This document shows positions 1 through 6,619 of a DNA stretch of 20,701 nt, piece by piece. Positions within the stretch are counted from its first letter, which is position 1. Each line of letters starts with the position of its first letter. Position numbers and translations under genes: made by a program. This stretch comes from an uncultured Bacteroidales bacterium (GTDB lineage: Bacteria; Bacteroidota; Bacteroidia; Bacteroidales; P3): contig CALDHX010000061.1 in NCBI GenBank assembly GCA_937901525.1, positions 1 to 20,701 on the forward strand, given 5' to 3'. The notes under the pieces were generated by a model. The model did not search any database, was not told the DNA's origin, and worked only from the letters and a program-made list of their open reading frames with translations.

Positions 1-56
1 TTAAATTCACCAACAAACAACACCGCCCGCACTTTATTTTTTTTGAATAAAAAAAT

Positions 57-87
57 TTGGAATATTCGTTTTTTTCTTTTAACTTTG
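57..87 (+). promoter_or_regulatory. Bacteroidota-type promoter of the first T9SS cargo gene
   Basis: The -7 element TAACTTTG lies at 80-87, an exact match to TAnnTTTG. A TTG at 57-59 lies 20 bases upstream, the usual spacing for the -33 element. The predicted transcription start is near 93, giving a leader of about 25 bases before the ATG at 118. Confidence 0.7.
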
Positions 88-117
88 TAGCGTAATTAAA
101 TTTAAAATATTACCACT

Positions 118-1269
118 ATGAAAAAGTTATTATTAATTTTATTAGCATTGTTGCCTTTTGTTTCAAAAGCTCAATTAGATACAGTTTGGGTAGGAGATGA
201 TTATTTTAATCAATATATTTATCCACCTCTAATAGATAATTCAATAGAAAGAAGTAATCTTGTTGATAATGGAGGTACTAGTGGTATTAGAACTTTTTCT
301 TTCATTTTCGACGCTACAACTAATGATTTTCTACAAGAAGTAGCACAAAGATATGAGGTTGCTGAAAATGATAGTGTCAAAATTATAGGTGTTGCTCTTA
401 ATTCGTATTTTTATTATTTATATAATATGATGCATCAAGTTGATACCATAACATTGAGTGTATTAAACTCCGATTTAACAGAAACTTTCTATGAAAAAAC
501 TTTCGTATCAGGCAGTGCAGCCGACCCAAATTTTGACCTTGTAAATTATATGCAACACCCAGAACAACATAATAATTTTGCATATCCTTTTATTGAATGT
601 ATTTTTGATGATACTATTACTTTATATGAAGATTATTACATAGCGTTTAAGCACAATAGCAGTTGCAGTGCTCTTATTGATAATATTGGTGTTTTTTGCA
701 CAGATCTAACCCTAATGGGTATATATGTACCAGATGAAGAATGGATTATTTTACCGGGAGAAGGCCCTGAGCACACCAGAAGAGTAGCTCCTTACAGATA
801 TAGCACTAAATATAAACCGTATGTCAAAACTTGTTATTATGATAGAGAATGGGTTTACATAGAAGACCTTCCTTGGTATCACCGATATGAAGGACTAGCA
901 AGATATGAAGTAATGGCAAATGTACCAACAAATGATAGCTCTGCTTTTCAAGCTTTTGGAATTTGTCCTATTCAAGCAATAATAGATACTTCTTCTTCTG
1001 ATTCGTTAGACAGTGGCGTTGTTTCGGTTGAATTGCTTGAAGAAAACATAGAGATTTATCCTAATCCTGCAAAAGATGTTTTGAATATAAATTCTGCTTT
1101 TGCAATAAAAGAAGTTGAAATCTATGACGCTTTGAATCGCTTGATTGAAAAACGCAAAGCAAACAAAAGAAACATTCAGTTAAATATCGCAAACTACAAA
1201 GCAGGTTCTTACATAGTAAACATAAACACCACAAAAGGCAGCGTGAAAAAGAAATTGATTGTGGAATAA
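118..1269 (+). CDS. T9SS type A sorting-domain protein, function unknown
   Basis: A 383-residue exported protein. Residues 1-19 form a signal peptide: MKK, then a Leu-rich core, then a likely cleavage site after VSKA. From about residue 306 there is a typical type A sorting domain, with the motif IEIYPNPAKDVLNI, a central VEIYDALNRLIE strand and a final KKKLIVE. This predicts Sec export, then type IX secretion with removal of the tail and release or anchoring at the surface. The middle (20-300) is rich in Tyr, Asp and Asn, has several Cys residues, and shows no enzymatic motif I recognise. It is probably a beta-sandwich surface protein, but that is inference. It has its own promoter and converges on the oligopeptide-binding lipoprotein gene, with only 18 bases between the stop codons. 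The ATG follows a good promoter and opens directly into the signal peptide, so the start is secure. Confidence 0.85.
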   Translation: MKKLLLILLALLPFVSKAQLDTVWVGDDYFNQYIYPPLIDNSIERSNLVDNGGTSGIRTFSFIFDATTNDFLQEVAQRYEVAENDSVKIIGVALNSYFYYLYNMMHQVDTITLSVLNSDLTETFYEKTFVSGSAADPNFDLVNYMQHPEQHNNFAYPFIECIFDDTITLYEDYYIAFKHNSSCSALIDNIGVFCTDLTLMGIYVPDEEWIILPGEGPEHTRRVAPYRYSTKYKPYVKTCYYDREWVYIEDLPWYHRYEGLARYEVMANVPTNDSSAFQAFGICPIQAIIDTSSSDSLDSGVVSVELLEENIEIYPNPAKDVLNINSAFAIKEVEIYDALNRLIEKRKANKRNIQLNIANYKAGSYIVNINTTKGSVKKKLIVE

Positions 1270-1272
1270 AGC

Positions 1273-1297
1273 AAAGAAAATAATTCTTTAATCTTTG
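1273..1297. terminator. weak A/T-rich hairpin between convergent genes
   Basis: AAAGAA at 1273-1278 pairs with TTCTTT at 1284-1289 around a 5-base loop. A second CAAAGA/TCTTTG pairing (1272-1277 with 1292-1297) competes with it. It lies between the stop of the T9SS cargo gene and the stop of the convergent lipoprotein gene. The stem has almost no G-C pairs, so intrinsic termination here is only a possibility. Confidence 0.3.
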
Positions 1298-2916
1298 TTT
1301 ACGTTTTTTAGAATAAGAAGATTAAGCGGGTTTGATTCAAATCCGCTTATATTTTTTTGCACAAATCGCAATACTTGGTCATAATACAAAACTACAATAG
1401 GGCTTTCTTCTATTATTATATCATTCATCTTTTTGTAAAGGGCAATTCTTTTTTCGTAATCGGTCTCTAAAATTGCTTTTTCATAGAGTTTATCATATTC
1501 TTTTGAAGAAAAATGAGTGTAATTTGAACCCTTAGGGCAGTGATTCTTGCTATAAAAAAGCGAAAGATAGTTTTCTGCATCTGCATAGTCTGCAATCCAC
1601 GAGCCACGAAACCATTGCGTTTTGCCTTGTGCTATATGTTCACGCAAAGCAGCAGGAGGATTTACATCAATCTTTACCTTAATTCCTAAAAGTCCTAATT
1701 GTTGTTGAATATATTTACACAAATCAAGATAAGTCGCCGTTGTAGAAAGGGTGATTTCTTGCATTCCTTCGCCGTTTGGATAACCTGCTTGGGCTAATAA
1801 TTGTTTGCTTTTTTCAGGATTGTAATCGTATGCCTTAGATGTTGAATCAAAGCCTGCAAGTCCCATAGGTATTATGCCAAATTCTCCGGGATAGCCTATG
1901 TTATTACGCATATATTTTATCATCTTCTCACGAGAAAACCCGTAATTTATTGCTTGCCTTACTCTTTTGTCTTTTAATGGATTGTTTTTATCTTTATCGT
2001 CCATTTTAAAGCCAAGATATTCTGTATTTAAGTAGGGTTGTGTAATGAGATTTATCTTATCTCTATATTTTGGTTGCAACTTACCGCTACGAGTTAGGAT
2101 TTCGTCTTTGTAATTTGGATCAATCCCCGAAATAAAGTCTATATTGCCTTTTACAAACTCTAAAAAGACTGATTGTTTGTCAATGATAAATGTAATGGCA
2201 ACAGCGTCTAAATAAGGAAGTCTTCGTCCTAAGGAATCGGTTTCAAAATAGTCTTCATTTTTTACAAGAACTAATTTAACATTCTCTTTCCACATCTTGA
2301 ATTTAAAAGGACCTGTCCCGATAGGGTGCTTACGAAAATCCTCTTTGTAATGATTTACTATTTCTTTTGGTACAACGCTTGCATAGGGCATTGTAAGTAT
2401 TCCAAGAAAAGGAGAAAAGGCTTGTTTTAATCTAACAACGAACGTTGTGTCGTTTGGTGCAAAGAAACTATATTTTCCATTTATTTGCTCTACATTTTCA
2501 AAAAAAACAGCTCCTGGTGAAAGTGTTTTTTTATCTACAATTCTATTTAAACTATATACAAAATCCTCTGCTACAACTCTTCGTTTGCCATTTTTGAAAA
2601 GCTGATGTGGGTGAAAAAAAACATCGTTTCTTAAATGGAATGTGTATTCTAAACCGTCTTTTGATATTTCCCACGATTTAGCTATTGAAGGCATTATATT
2701 AAGTTTATTATCCATTTGAACCAAGCCGTTGTATAATTGAACATCTGCCCAAATCATTGCTTGGTCTTTTGCGTATGCAGGGTCTAATGAATTGATATTT
2801 GCAGCCTCATTATAACGAAAAACTTTCTTGCCTGCATTACGATTCTCGCTTGTGCAAGAACATAATACAAATGCAAGAAAGCTTAATATAAAATAATATC
2901 TAAATGAAAATTTCAA
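1288..2916 (-). CDS. oligopeptide ABC transporter substrate-binding lipoprotein (SBP family 5)
   Basis: A 542-residue protein of the DppA/OppA/family 5 type. The N-terminus has a lipoprotein signal peptide, with the lipobox Leu-Cys-Ser-Cys ending at Cys21. The body has the family order: an N-terminal RYNEAANINSLDPAYA segment, a GTGPFKF segment in the first lobe, the KRVRQAINYGFSREKM hinge region near the middle, and a C-terminal segment for rebinding to the first lobe. The length is normal for the family. It would bind peptides (possibly nickel or other ligands) outside the inner membrane. No permease or ATPase gene is nearby, so its transporter partners must be encoded elsewhere. It is the last gene of the smpB unit, starting only 5 bases after the YitT gene. 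The exact substrate cannot be read from the sequence. Confidence 0.9.
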   Translation of the reverse strand: MKFSFRYYFILSFLAFVLCSCTSENRNAGKKVFRYNEAANINSLDPAYAKDQAMIWADVQLYNGLVQMDNKLNIMPSIAKSWEISKDGLEYTFHLRNDVFFHPHQLFKNGKRRVVAEDFVYSLNRIVDKKTLSPGAVFFENVEQINGKYSFFAPNDTTFVVRLKQAFSPFLGILTMPYASVVPKEIVNHYKEDFRKHPIGTGPFKFKMWKENVKLVLVKNEDYFETDSLGRRLPYLDAVAITFIIDKQSVFLEFVKGNIDFISGIDPNYKDEILTRSGKLQPKYRDKINLITQPYLNTEYLGFKMDDKDKNNPLKDKRVRQAINYGFSREKMIKYMRNNIGYPGEFGIIPMGLAGFDSTSKAYDYNPEKSKQLLAQAGYPNGEGMQEITLSTTATYLDLCKYIQQQLGLLGIKVKIDVNPPAALREHIAQGKTQWFRGSWIADYADAENYLSLFYSKNHCPKGSNYTHFSSKEYDKLYEKAILETDYEKRIALYKKMNDIIIEESPIVVLYYDQVLRFVQKNISGFESNPLNLLILKNVNKD

Positions 2917-2921
2917 ATGTT

Positions 2922-3812
2922 TTATTTCTTTATTTGCAAGAAATTCTTTCCGTAAACACCTTGTGTCTTTGCTATTGAAATGAAAGCATTTGGATCTATT
3001 GCTTTTACTAAACGCATAATTTCAACTTTATCTTTCTTTTGTGCAATTACAAGCAATACTTTTTGGTCTTTTTTGCTATACCAACCCCATCCGTTCAATA
3101 AGGTAACGCCTCGTTTTACTTCATTACCGATTGCGTCTGCTATTTCATCGCTCTTTTGAGTCATAATAGTGATTTGATATGTTTGTTTCTCTCCTTCTAC
3201 AACAAAGTCTATTGCAAAAGTAAATACTCCTAAACAAACAAAACAGTAAACTAATTGTTCAAGGCCATTACCCATTAAAATAGTTGATGCAATAACACAA
3301 GTATCTACTATCATTATTATAGAGCCTGGACTAACGTTTCTATATTTTGTTACAATCAAAGCAATAATATCGCTACCTCCTGAATTTCCTCCGTTAATAA
3401 AGCACAATCCTATTCCTAAGCCTGACATTGCTCCACCTAATATTGCTTTTGTAATCATTTCCATATTCTCGAATTTGAATTGTTCCATATTTTGTACTTC
3501 CAATACTTGTTGGAAAAATATCAAGAACAAGGATGCTGAGGTCATTCCAATGATTGTGTTTATTGCAAACTTACCTCCAAGTATTCTATAACCTATTAAC
3601 AATAGGATTGCGTTAATAGAGAAGTTTGTTATACCCATTGGTATTCCTGAAAGGTAATAAATAACCGAAGAAAGACCAACTACTCCCCCTCCAATTATCT
3701 TTGAGGGAACCATAAACACGCTCCATGCAAAACAATACATTGATATTCCTACTAATATCAATAAATACTTTACTACAATTTTCCAAATAGGAGTTTTAAC
3801 TAATGTATTCAT
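2922..3812 (-). CDS. YitT family membrane protein (DUF161 + DUF2179)
   Basis: A 296-residue inner-membrane protein. Residues 1-205 hold about five or six hydrophobic helices with the Gly-rich signatures of the YitT/DUF161 family: IIGGGVVGLSSVIYYLSG, GLGIGLCFINGGNSGGSDIIA and the helix ending in FVVEGEKQ. Residues 210-290 form the soluble DUF2179 domain, with ITIMTQKSDEIADAI, GVTLLNGWGWYSKKDQ and PNAFISIAKTQGVYGKNF. The family is common in Bacteroidota and Firmicutes, and its transport role is not firmly established. It lies between the thioredoxin-like gene (17 bases upstream) and the substrate-binding lipoprotein (5 bases downstream), so co-transcription is likely. Architecture and length are normal and nothing looks broken. 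Confidence 0.9.
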   Translation of the reverse strand: MNTLVKTPIWKIVVKYLLILVGISMYCFAWSVFMVPSKIIGGGVVGLSSVIYYLSGIPMGITNFSINAILLLIGYRILGGKFAINTIIGMTSASLFLIFFQQVLEVQNMEQFKFENMEMITKAILGGAMSGLGIGLCFINGGNSGGSDIIALIVTKYRNVSPGSIIMIVDTCVIASTILMGNGLEQLVYCFVCLGVFTFAIDFVVEGEKQTYQITIMTQKSDEIADAIGNEVKRGVTLLNGWGWYSKKDQKVLLVIAQKKDKVEIMRLVKAIDPNAFISIAKTQGVYGKNFLQIKK

Positions 3813-3829
3813 ATTCTATCTTTTTTTAT

Positions 3830-5779
3830 TTATCTTGCAAACATTAATAATAATCTTTCCGATATTTCGTCCATATTAAGATTCTTAGCTATTATGTTTC
3901 CTTTTGAATCTATCAATATGTTTTGTGGAATATATGTTAAATCAAATAACTTAACTATTACGCTACTCCAACGTTTTAGGTCGGAAAGATTAACCCAATT
4001 CATTTTTTCTACATTAATTGTGTTTTTCCAAGCTGTTTTTGAATCGTCAAGCGAAACACTTACTATTTCTAAACCATCTTTTCTAAATCTTTTATACAAT
4101 TGTCTTAAATCTCTTATTTGCATTAAGGATTTATTGTCCCAAGATGCCCAAAAATGTATTAGTGTGTATTTATTTTTTTGTGCAATATCCATTAAAGATA
4201 CTGATTCTGATTTTGTGTTTTCAAGAGTGAAGTTTCTAATCTTTTCTCCTACTTGCTCTTCTTTATCTAATTCTAAAATATGTTTACCTAATAAGTCATA
4301 TTGATACATATTTTTTGCTTCACCTTCAAGAGTTGAATAGATTTCTCTTAGTTCTGATGTTTTTAAATAAGGAGCTAAATAAGATGTTACAATAAATGGA
4401 GAATAAACGCTTGATTTGTTATCTAAAACATAGTTCATTAAACATTGCATAGGGTTCTTTTCTCTATTGCATCTATTAGCTATTTGCAAAAATTCATCGT
4501 TTGAAGAAGAACCTTTAATCGCTATTTTTTCTAAATTCTCTGCTTTTCCTGTAATTTCTATGTTTTCATTATCCATAAAGAAGGAAATTTCTCCCATATT
4601 TGAAGGCAAAGAAAGAATTGCCATACAAGTTCTTTCTACCTTGCCAGAAAATTCAAAGAATCCATTAACTACTTTTGAACGAATCAACTCTTTCTTTCCG
4701 TTTGCTAACAATAGTTCAAGCGATATTTTACCCTCTTCTATTCCCGCTATTGTTCCACTTATTGTAAAGCCCGATTCTGCTGTTAATTCTTTTAATTTTA
4801 TTTCTAATTCTTCGTTTGAAAGATTAAATGCTACGATTCGTCCTTCGCTATCTATTAAAATATTGCTTGGAACTTCTTTTATCATATATGTTTGCACAGA
4901 TGAAGTTTCCCATTTTTTAAAATCACATAATTGTATCCATGGTAAATCATCTTCTTTAATAGCTCTTTGCCATAAGGCTTTATCTTCATCAAGCGAAACA
5001 GAAACTATTTCAAATCCTTTCTTATTAAACTTTCTATATATTTGAACTAACTCAGGATTTCTCTCTCTTGACTTCTTACTCCACGAAGCCCAAAAATCCA
5101 ATAGCATATAATCTTGTTTTCTTACTTGATCTGAAAGTCTGAAAGTTTTATTTTCTGCGGTTTTTGAAGTGAAATTTGGTGCTTTTGCTCCTACTTTCAA
5201 CTGTGTCATCAAGGCTTCTCTTTCTCTTAAATGCTTATAGTGATATGTATTCAAAGCCTCTTCTTTTAAAGTATTGAGTGTACGATGAAGATCCGAATAA
5301 TTCCATTTGTAAGCAAGATATGAAGCTATTATATCAGGAGAAAAAATATCCTCAGGATTGTTTATGACCCAATTTTCCAATCTTGACAAATGCACTTCAT
5401 AGTCTTCTTTTTTTTGTGGCGCAACTATTGAATACCATCTATCTGTTAATTTTGAACCTTTAATCTTTGTTTTCTTATCGTTTTGAGCAGCAAGAACTAT
5501 CTCTACATTATCTCCTGGTGAAAGATATAAACGATATGTCTTTTTACCATTTATTGTCAGCAATGCTGGTATTGGATCTTTTATCTGCCCTCTAAAATAG
5601 AATTTTCCATCTTCTTCTATTCTTGAACTATCCAATTGTTCATTTCCATCTCTGAAATATGTTCTTAAAGTCGCAAGACCGTTTTTACTTCCCTTGATCT
5701 GACCATCTATTACATAACCTTGTGCAAAAGATACAAGAGTAAATAATGAGACAAAGGTGAATAAAATTAGTTTTTTCAT
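3830..5779 (-). CDS. tandem DUF4369/TlpA-like exported protein, both thioredoxin active sites lost
   Basis: I prefer the ATG at 5779, which opens directly into the signal peptide MKKLILFTFVSLFTLVSFAQ; the frame also has an ATG three codons earlier at 5788. Numbered from 5788 (652 residues), the protein is an internal duplication. Repeat 1 has a DUF4369-like beta domain (about 24-115), a helical linker, and an AhpC-TSA/TlpA thioredoxin fold (about 197-335). Repeat 2 repeats the same order (about 339-652). In TlpA/ResA-like proteins WCxxC carries thiol-disulfide chemistry; here repeat 1 reads WSKKS (236-240) and repeat 2 reads WDNKS (550-554), so all four Cys positions are replaced. The FWASW strand, the cis-Pro loop (VPSNILID, IPQNILID) and the SVSLD strand remain, so the fold is probably intact. 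Redox activity is therefore unlikely and a binding or structural periplasmic role is more plausible (inference). It lies 7-16 bases after smpB, depending on start. Confidence 0.85.
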   Translation of the reverse strand: MKKLILFTFVSLFTLVSFAQGYVIDGQIKGSKNGLATLRTYFRDGNEQLDSSRIEEDGKFYFRGQIKDPIPALLTINGKKTYRLYLSPGDNVEIVLAAQNDKKTKIKGSKLTDRWYSIVAPQKKEDYEVHLSRLENWVINNPEDIFSPDIIASYLAYKWNYSDLHRTLNTLKEEALNTYHYKHLREREALMTQLKVGAKAPNFTSKTAENKTFRLSDQVRKQDYMLLDFWASWSKKSRERNPELVQIYRKFNKKGFEIVSVSLDEDKALWQRAIKEDDLPWIQLCDFKKWETSSVQTYMIKEVPSNILIDSEGRIVAFNLSNEELEIKLKELTAESGFTISGTIAGIEEGKISLELLLANGKKELIRSKVVNGFFEFSGKVERTCMAILSLPSNMGEISFFMDNENIEITGKAENLEKIAIKGSSSNDEFLQIANRCNREKNPMQCLMNYVLDNKSSVYSPFIVTSYLAPYLKTSELREIYSTLEGEAKNMYQYDLLGKHILELDKEEQVGEKIRNFTLENTKSESVSLMDIAQKNKYTLIHFWASWDNKSLMQIRDLRQLYKRFRKDGLEIVSVSLDDSKTAWKNTINVEKMNWVNLSDLKRWSSVIVKLFDLTYIPQNILIDSKGNIIAKNLNMDEISERLLLMFAR

Positions 5780-5795
5780 ATTTACCATAATTTAC

Positions 5796-6257
5796 TTAAT
5801 ACTTCAAAGCTCTTTCAAGCTCCCTTTTATTATCTTTTAACTTAATTGATTCGCGTTTATCGTAAGAATGCTTTCCTCTACAAAGAGCTATTTCAAGTTT
5901 TGCAAAACCCCTTTCATCAACAAATAATAATGTAGGAATAATTGTAAAACCCTTCTCTTTGCTTTTATGCTCTAATTTTCTTAGTTCATTTTTCTTTAAA
6001 AGTAATTTACGAATTCTTTTAACCTGATGATTATAATATGAACCAAATCTATATTCTGAAATATGCATATCGTGAACCCAAAGCTCACCTTTACTAAACA
6101 TACAATAAGAATCAGAAAGGTTTACCTTACCTTCTCTGATTGATTTTATTTCTGTACCATATAAAACAAGCCCTGCACGAAACGTCTGTACAAAGTAATA
6201 CTCAAAGCTCGCTTTTTTATTCTTTATATCAATAAGATGCTTTTCTTCTAACTGCAT
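5796..6257 (-). CDS. smpB: SsrA-binding protein SmpB
   Basis: At 153 residues it has the normal length for SmpB, the protein that binds tmRNA and brings it to stalled ribosomes for trans-translation. The family landmarks are present in order: KNKKASFEYYFVQTF near the N-terminus, GLVLYGTEIKSIREGKVNL, DSYCMFSKGELWVHDMHI, then the basic stretch KRIRKLLLKKNEL. The C-terminal tail contains RGKHSYDKRESIK and the Lys/Arg-rich end that enters the decoding centre. No other Met lies before the conserved core, so the ATG at 6257 is the only sensible start even though it sits very close to the promoter. It heads a minus-strand unit that continues into the tandem thioredoxin-like gene. No tmRNA gene is visible in this window. 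Confidence 0.95.
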   Translation of the reverse strand: MQLEEKHLIDIKNKKASFEYYFVQTFRAGLVLYGTEIKSIREGKVNLSDSYCMFSKGELWVHDMHISEYRFGSYYNHQVKRIRKLLLKKNELRKLEHKSKEKGFTIIPTLLFVDERGFAKLEIALCRGKHSYDKRESIKLKDNKRELERALKY

Positions 6258-6264
6258 AACTTTG

Positions 6265-6272
6265 CAAAAATA
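6265..6272 (-). promoter_or_regulatory. probable -7 element of smpB, very short leader
   Basis: On the minus strand, TATTTTTG (6272 to 6265) matches TAnnTTTG exactly and ends only 7 bases before the smpB ATG. A start at the usual distance would leave almost no 5' leader. No convincing TTTG lies 19-20 bases upstream, so the assignment is tentative. Confidence 0.45.
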
Positions 6273-6406
6273 CTAAAAAAACTCATTTCTTTGACTTTTT
6301 TCAAAAAACTTATCATCTTTTTAAAAATAGCATTAATTTATTTTAATTTTATTTCACTATAAATCAAAAGATTAAAAAAATAATGAAAAATTTTTCTTTG
6401 AAAAAA

Positions 6407-6437
6407 TTTGGTAGTATCAGAAAAAGCCGTACCTTTG
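6407..6437 (+). promoter_or_regulatory. promoter of tRNA-Lys
   Basis: TTTG at 6407-6410, a 19-base spacer and TACCTTTG at 6430-6437 form a full Bacteroidota promoter. The mature tRNA 5' end is 20 bases further on. This shows the tRNA is transcribed independently of the divergent smpB unit. Confidence 0.75.
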
Positions 6438-6457
6438 CACTCGCAAATCAGGGGAAT

Positions 6458-6530
6458 GACCAAGTAGCTCAGCCGGTAGAGCACATCCCTTTTAAGGATG
6501 GGGTCCTGGGTTCGAGTCCCAGCTTGGTCA
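6458..6530 (+). tRNA. tRNA-Lys (anticodon UUU)
   Basis: A complete 73-base cloverleaf. Acceptor stem GACCAAG (6458-6464) pairs with CTTGGTC (6523-6529), and the discriminator is A at 6530. The D stem is GCTC/GAGC. The anticodon stem CATCC (6484-6488) pairs with GGATG (6496-6500) around loop CTTTTAA, giving anticodon TTT at 6491-6493. A 5-base variable loop follows. The T stem CTGGG/CCCAG closes the standard TTCGAGT loop. CCA is not encoded. It reads AAA/AAG lysine codons, which are heavily used here. Confidence 0.97.
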
Positions 6531-6544
6531 CTGATAAACTTAGA

Positions 6545-6575
6545 AAGTCGATTGCAAAACAATCGACTTTTTTTT
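6545..6575 (+). terminator. intrinsic terminator of tRNA-Lys
   Basis: AAGTCGATTG (6545-6554) pairs perfectly with CAATCGACTT (6560-6569) around loop CAAAA and runs into T residues up to 6575. It lies 14 bases after the tRNA. The T-tract also forms part of the -33 region of the next gene's promoter. Confidence 0.9.
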
Positions 6576-6604
6576 GTATATATATTTTCTTATTTTTAAC
6601 TTTG
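6573..6604 (+). promoter_or_regulatory. promoter of the M1-type metallopeptidase gene
   Basis: TTTG at 6573-6576, a 20-base spacer and TAACTTTG at 6597-6604. Only 15 bases separate it from the ATG at 6620, so the leader is short. The -33 element is built from the end of the tRNA terminator's T-tract. Confidence 0.7.
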
Positions 6605-6619
6605 CACAAAATTTTCCCT

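Noticed and set aside
1..117. End of an upstream gene at the left edge
   Set aside because: No frame continues convincingly into the window on either strand; only the promoter of the first gene can be supported.
3894..5045. Plus-strand frames of 136 and 192 codons opposite the thioredoxin-like gene
   Set aside because: They are Ser/Phe-rich mirror frames of a well-supported minus-strand gene, with no promoter or family motif.
6258..6457. Possible tmRNA (ssrA) gene next to smpB
   Set aside because: No tRNA-Ala-like ends or tag-coding frame is visible; the spacer holds only the two divergent promoters.
6383..6619. N-terminal extension of the M1 peptidase frame by 79 codons
   Set aside because: It runs through tRNA-Lys, its promoter and its terminator. 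The ATG at 6620 follows a good promoter and opens into a signal peptide.
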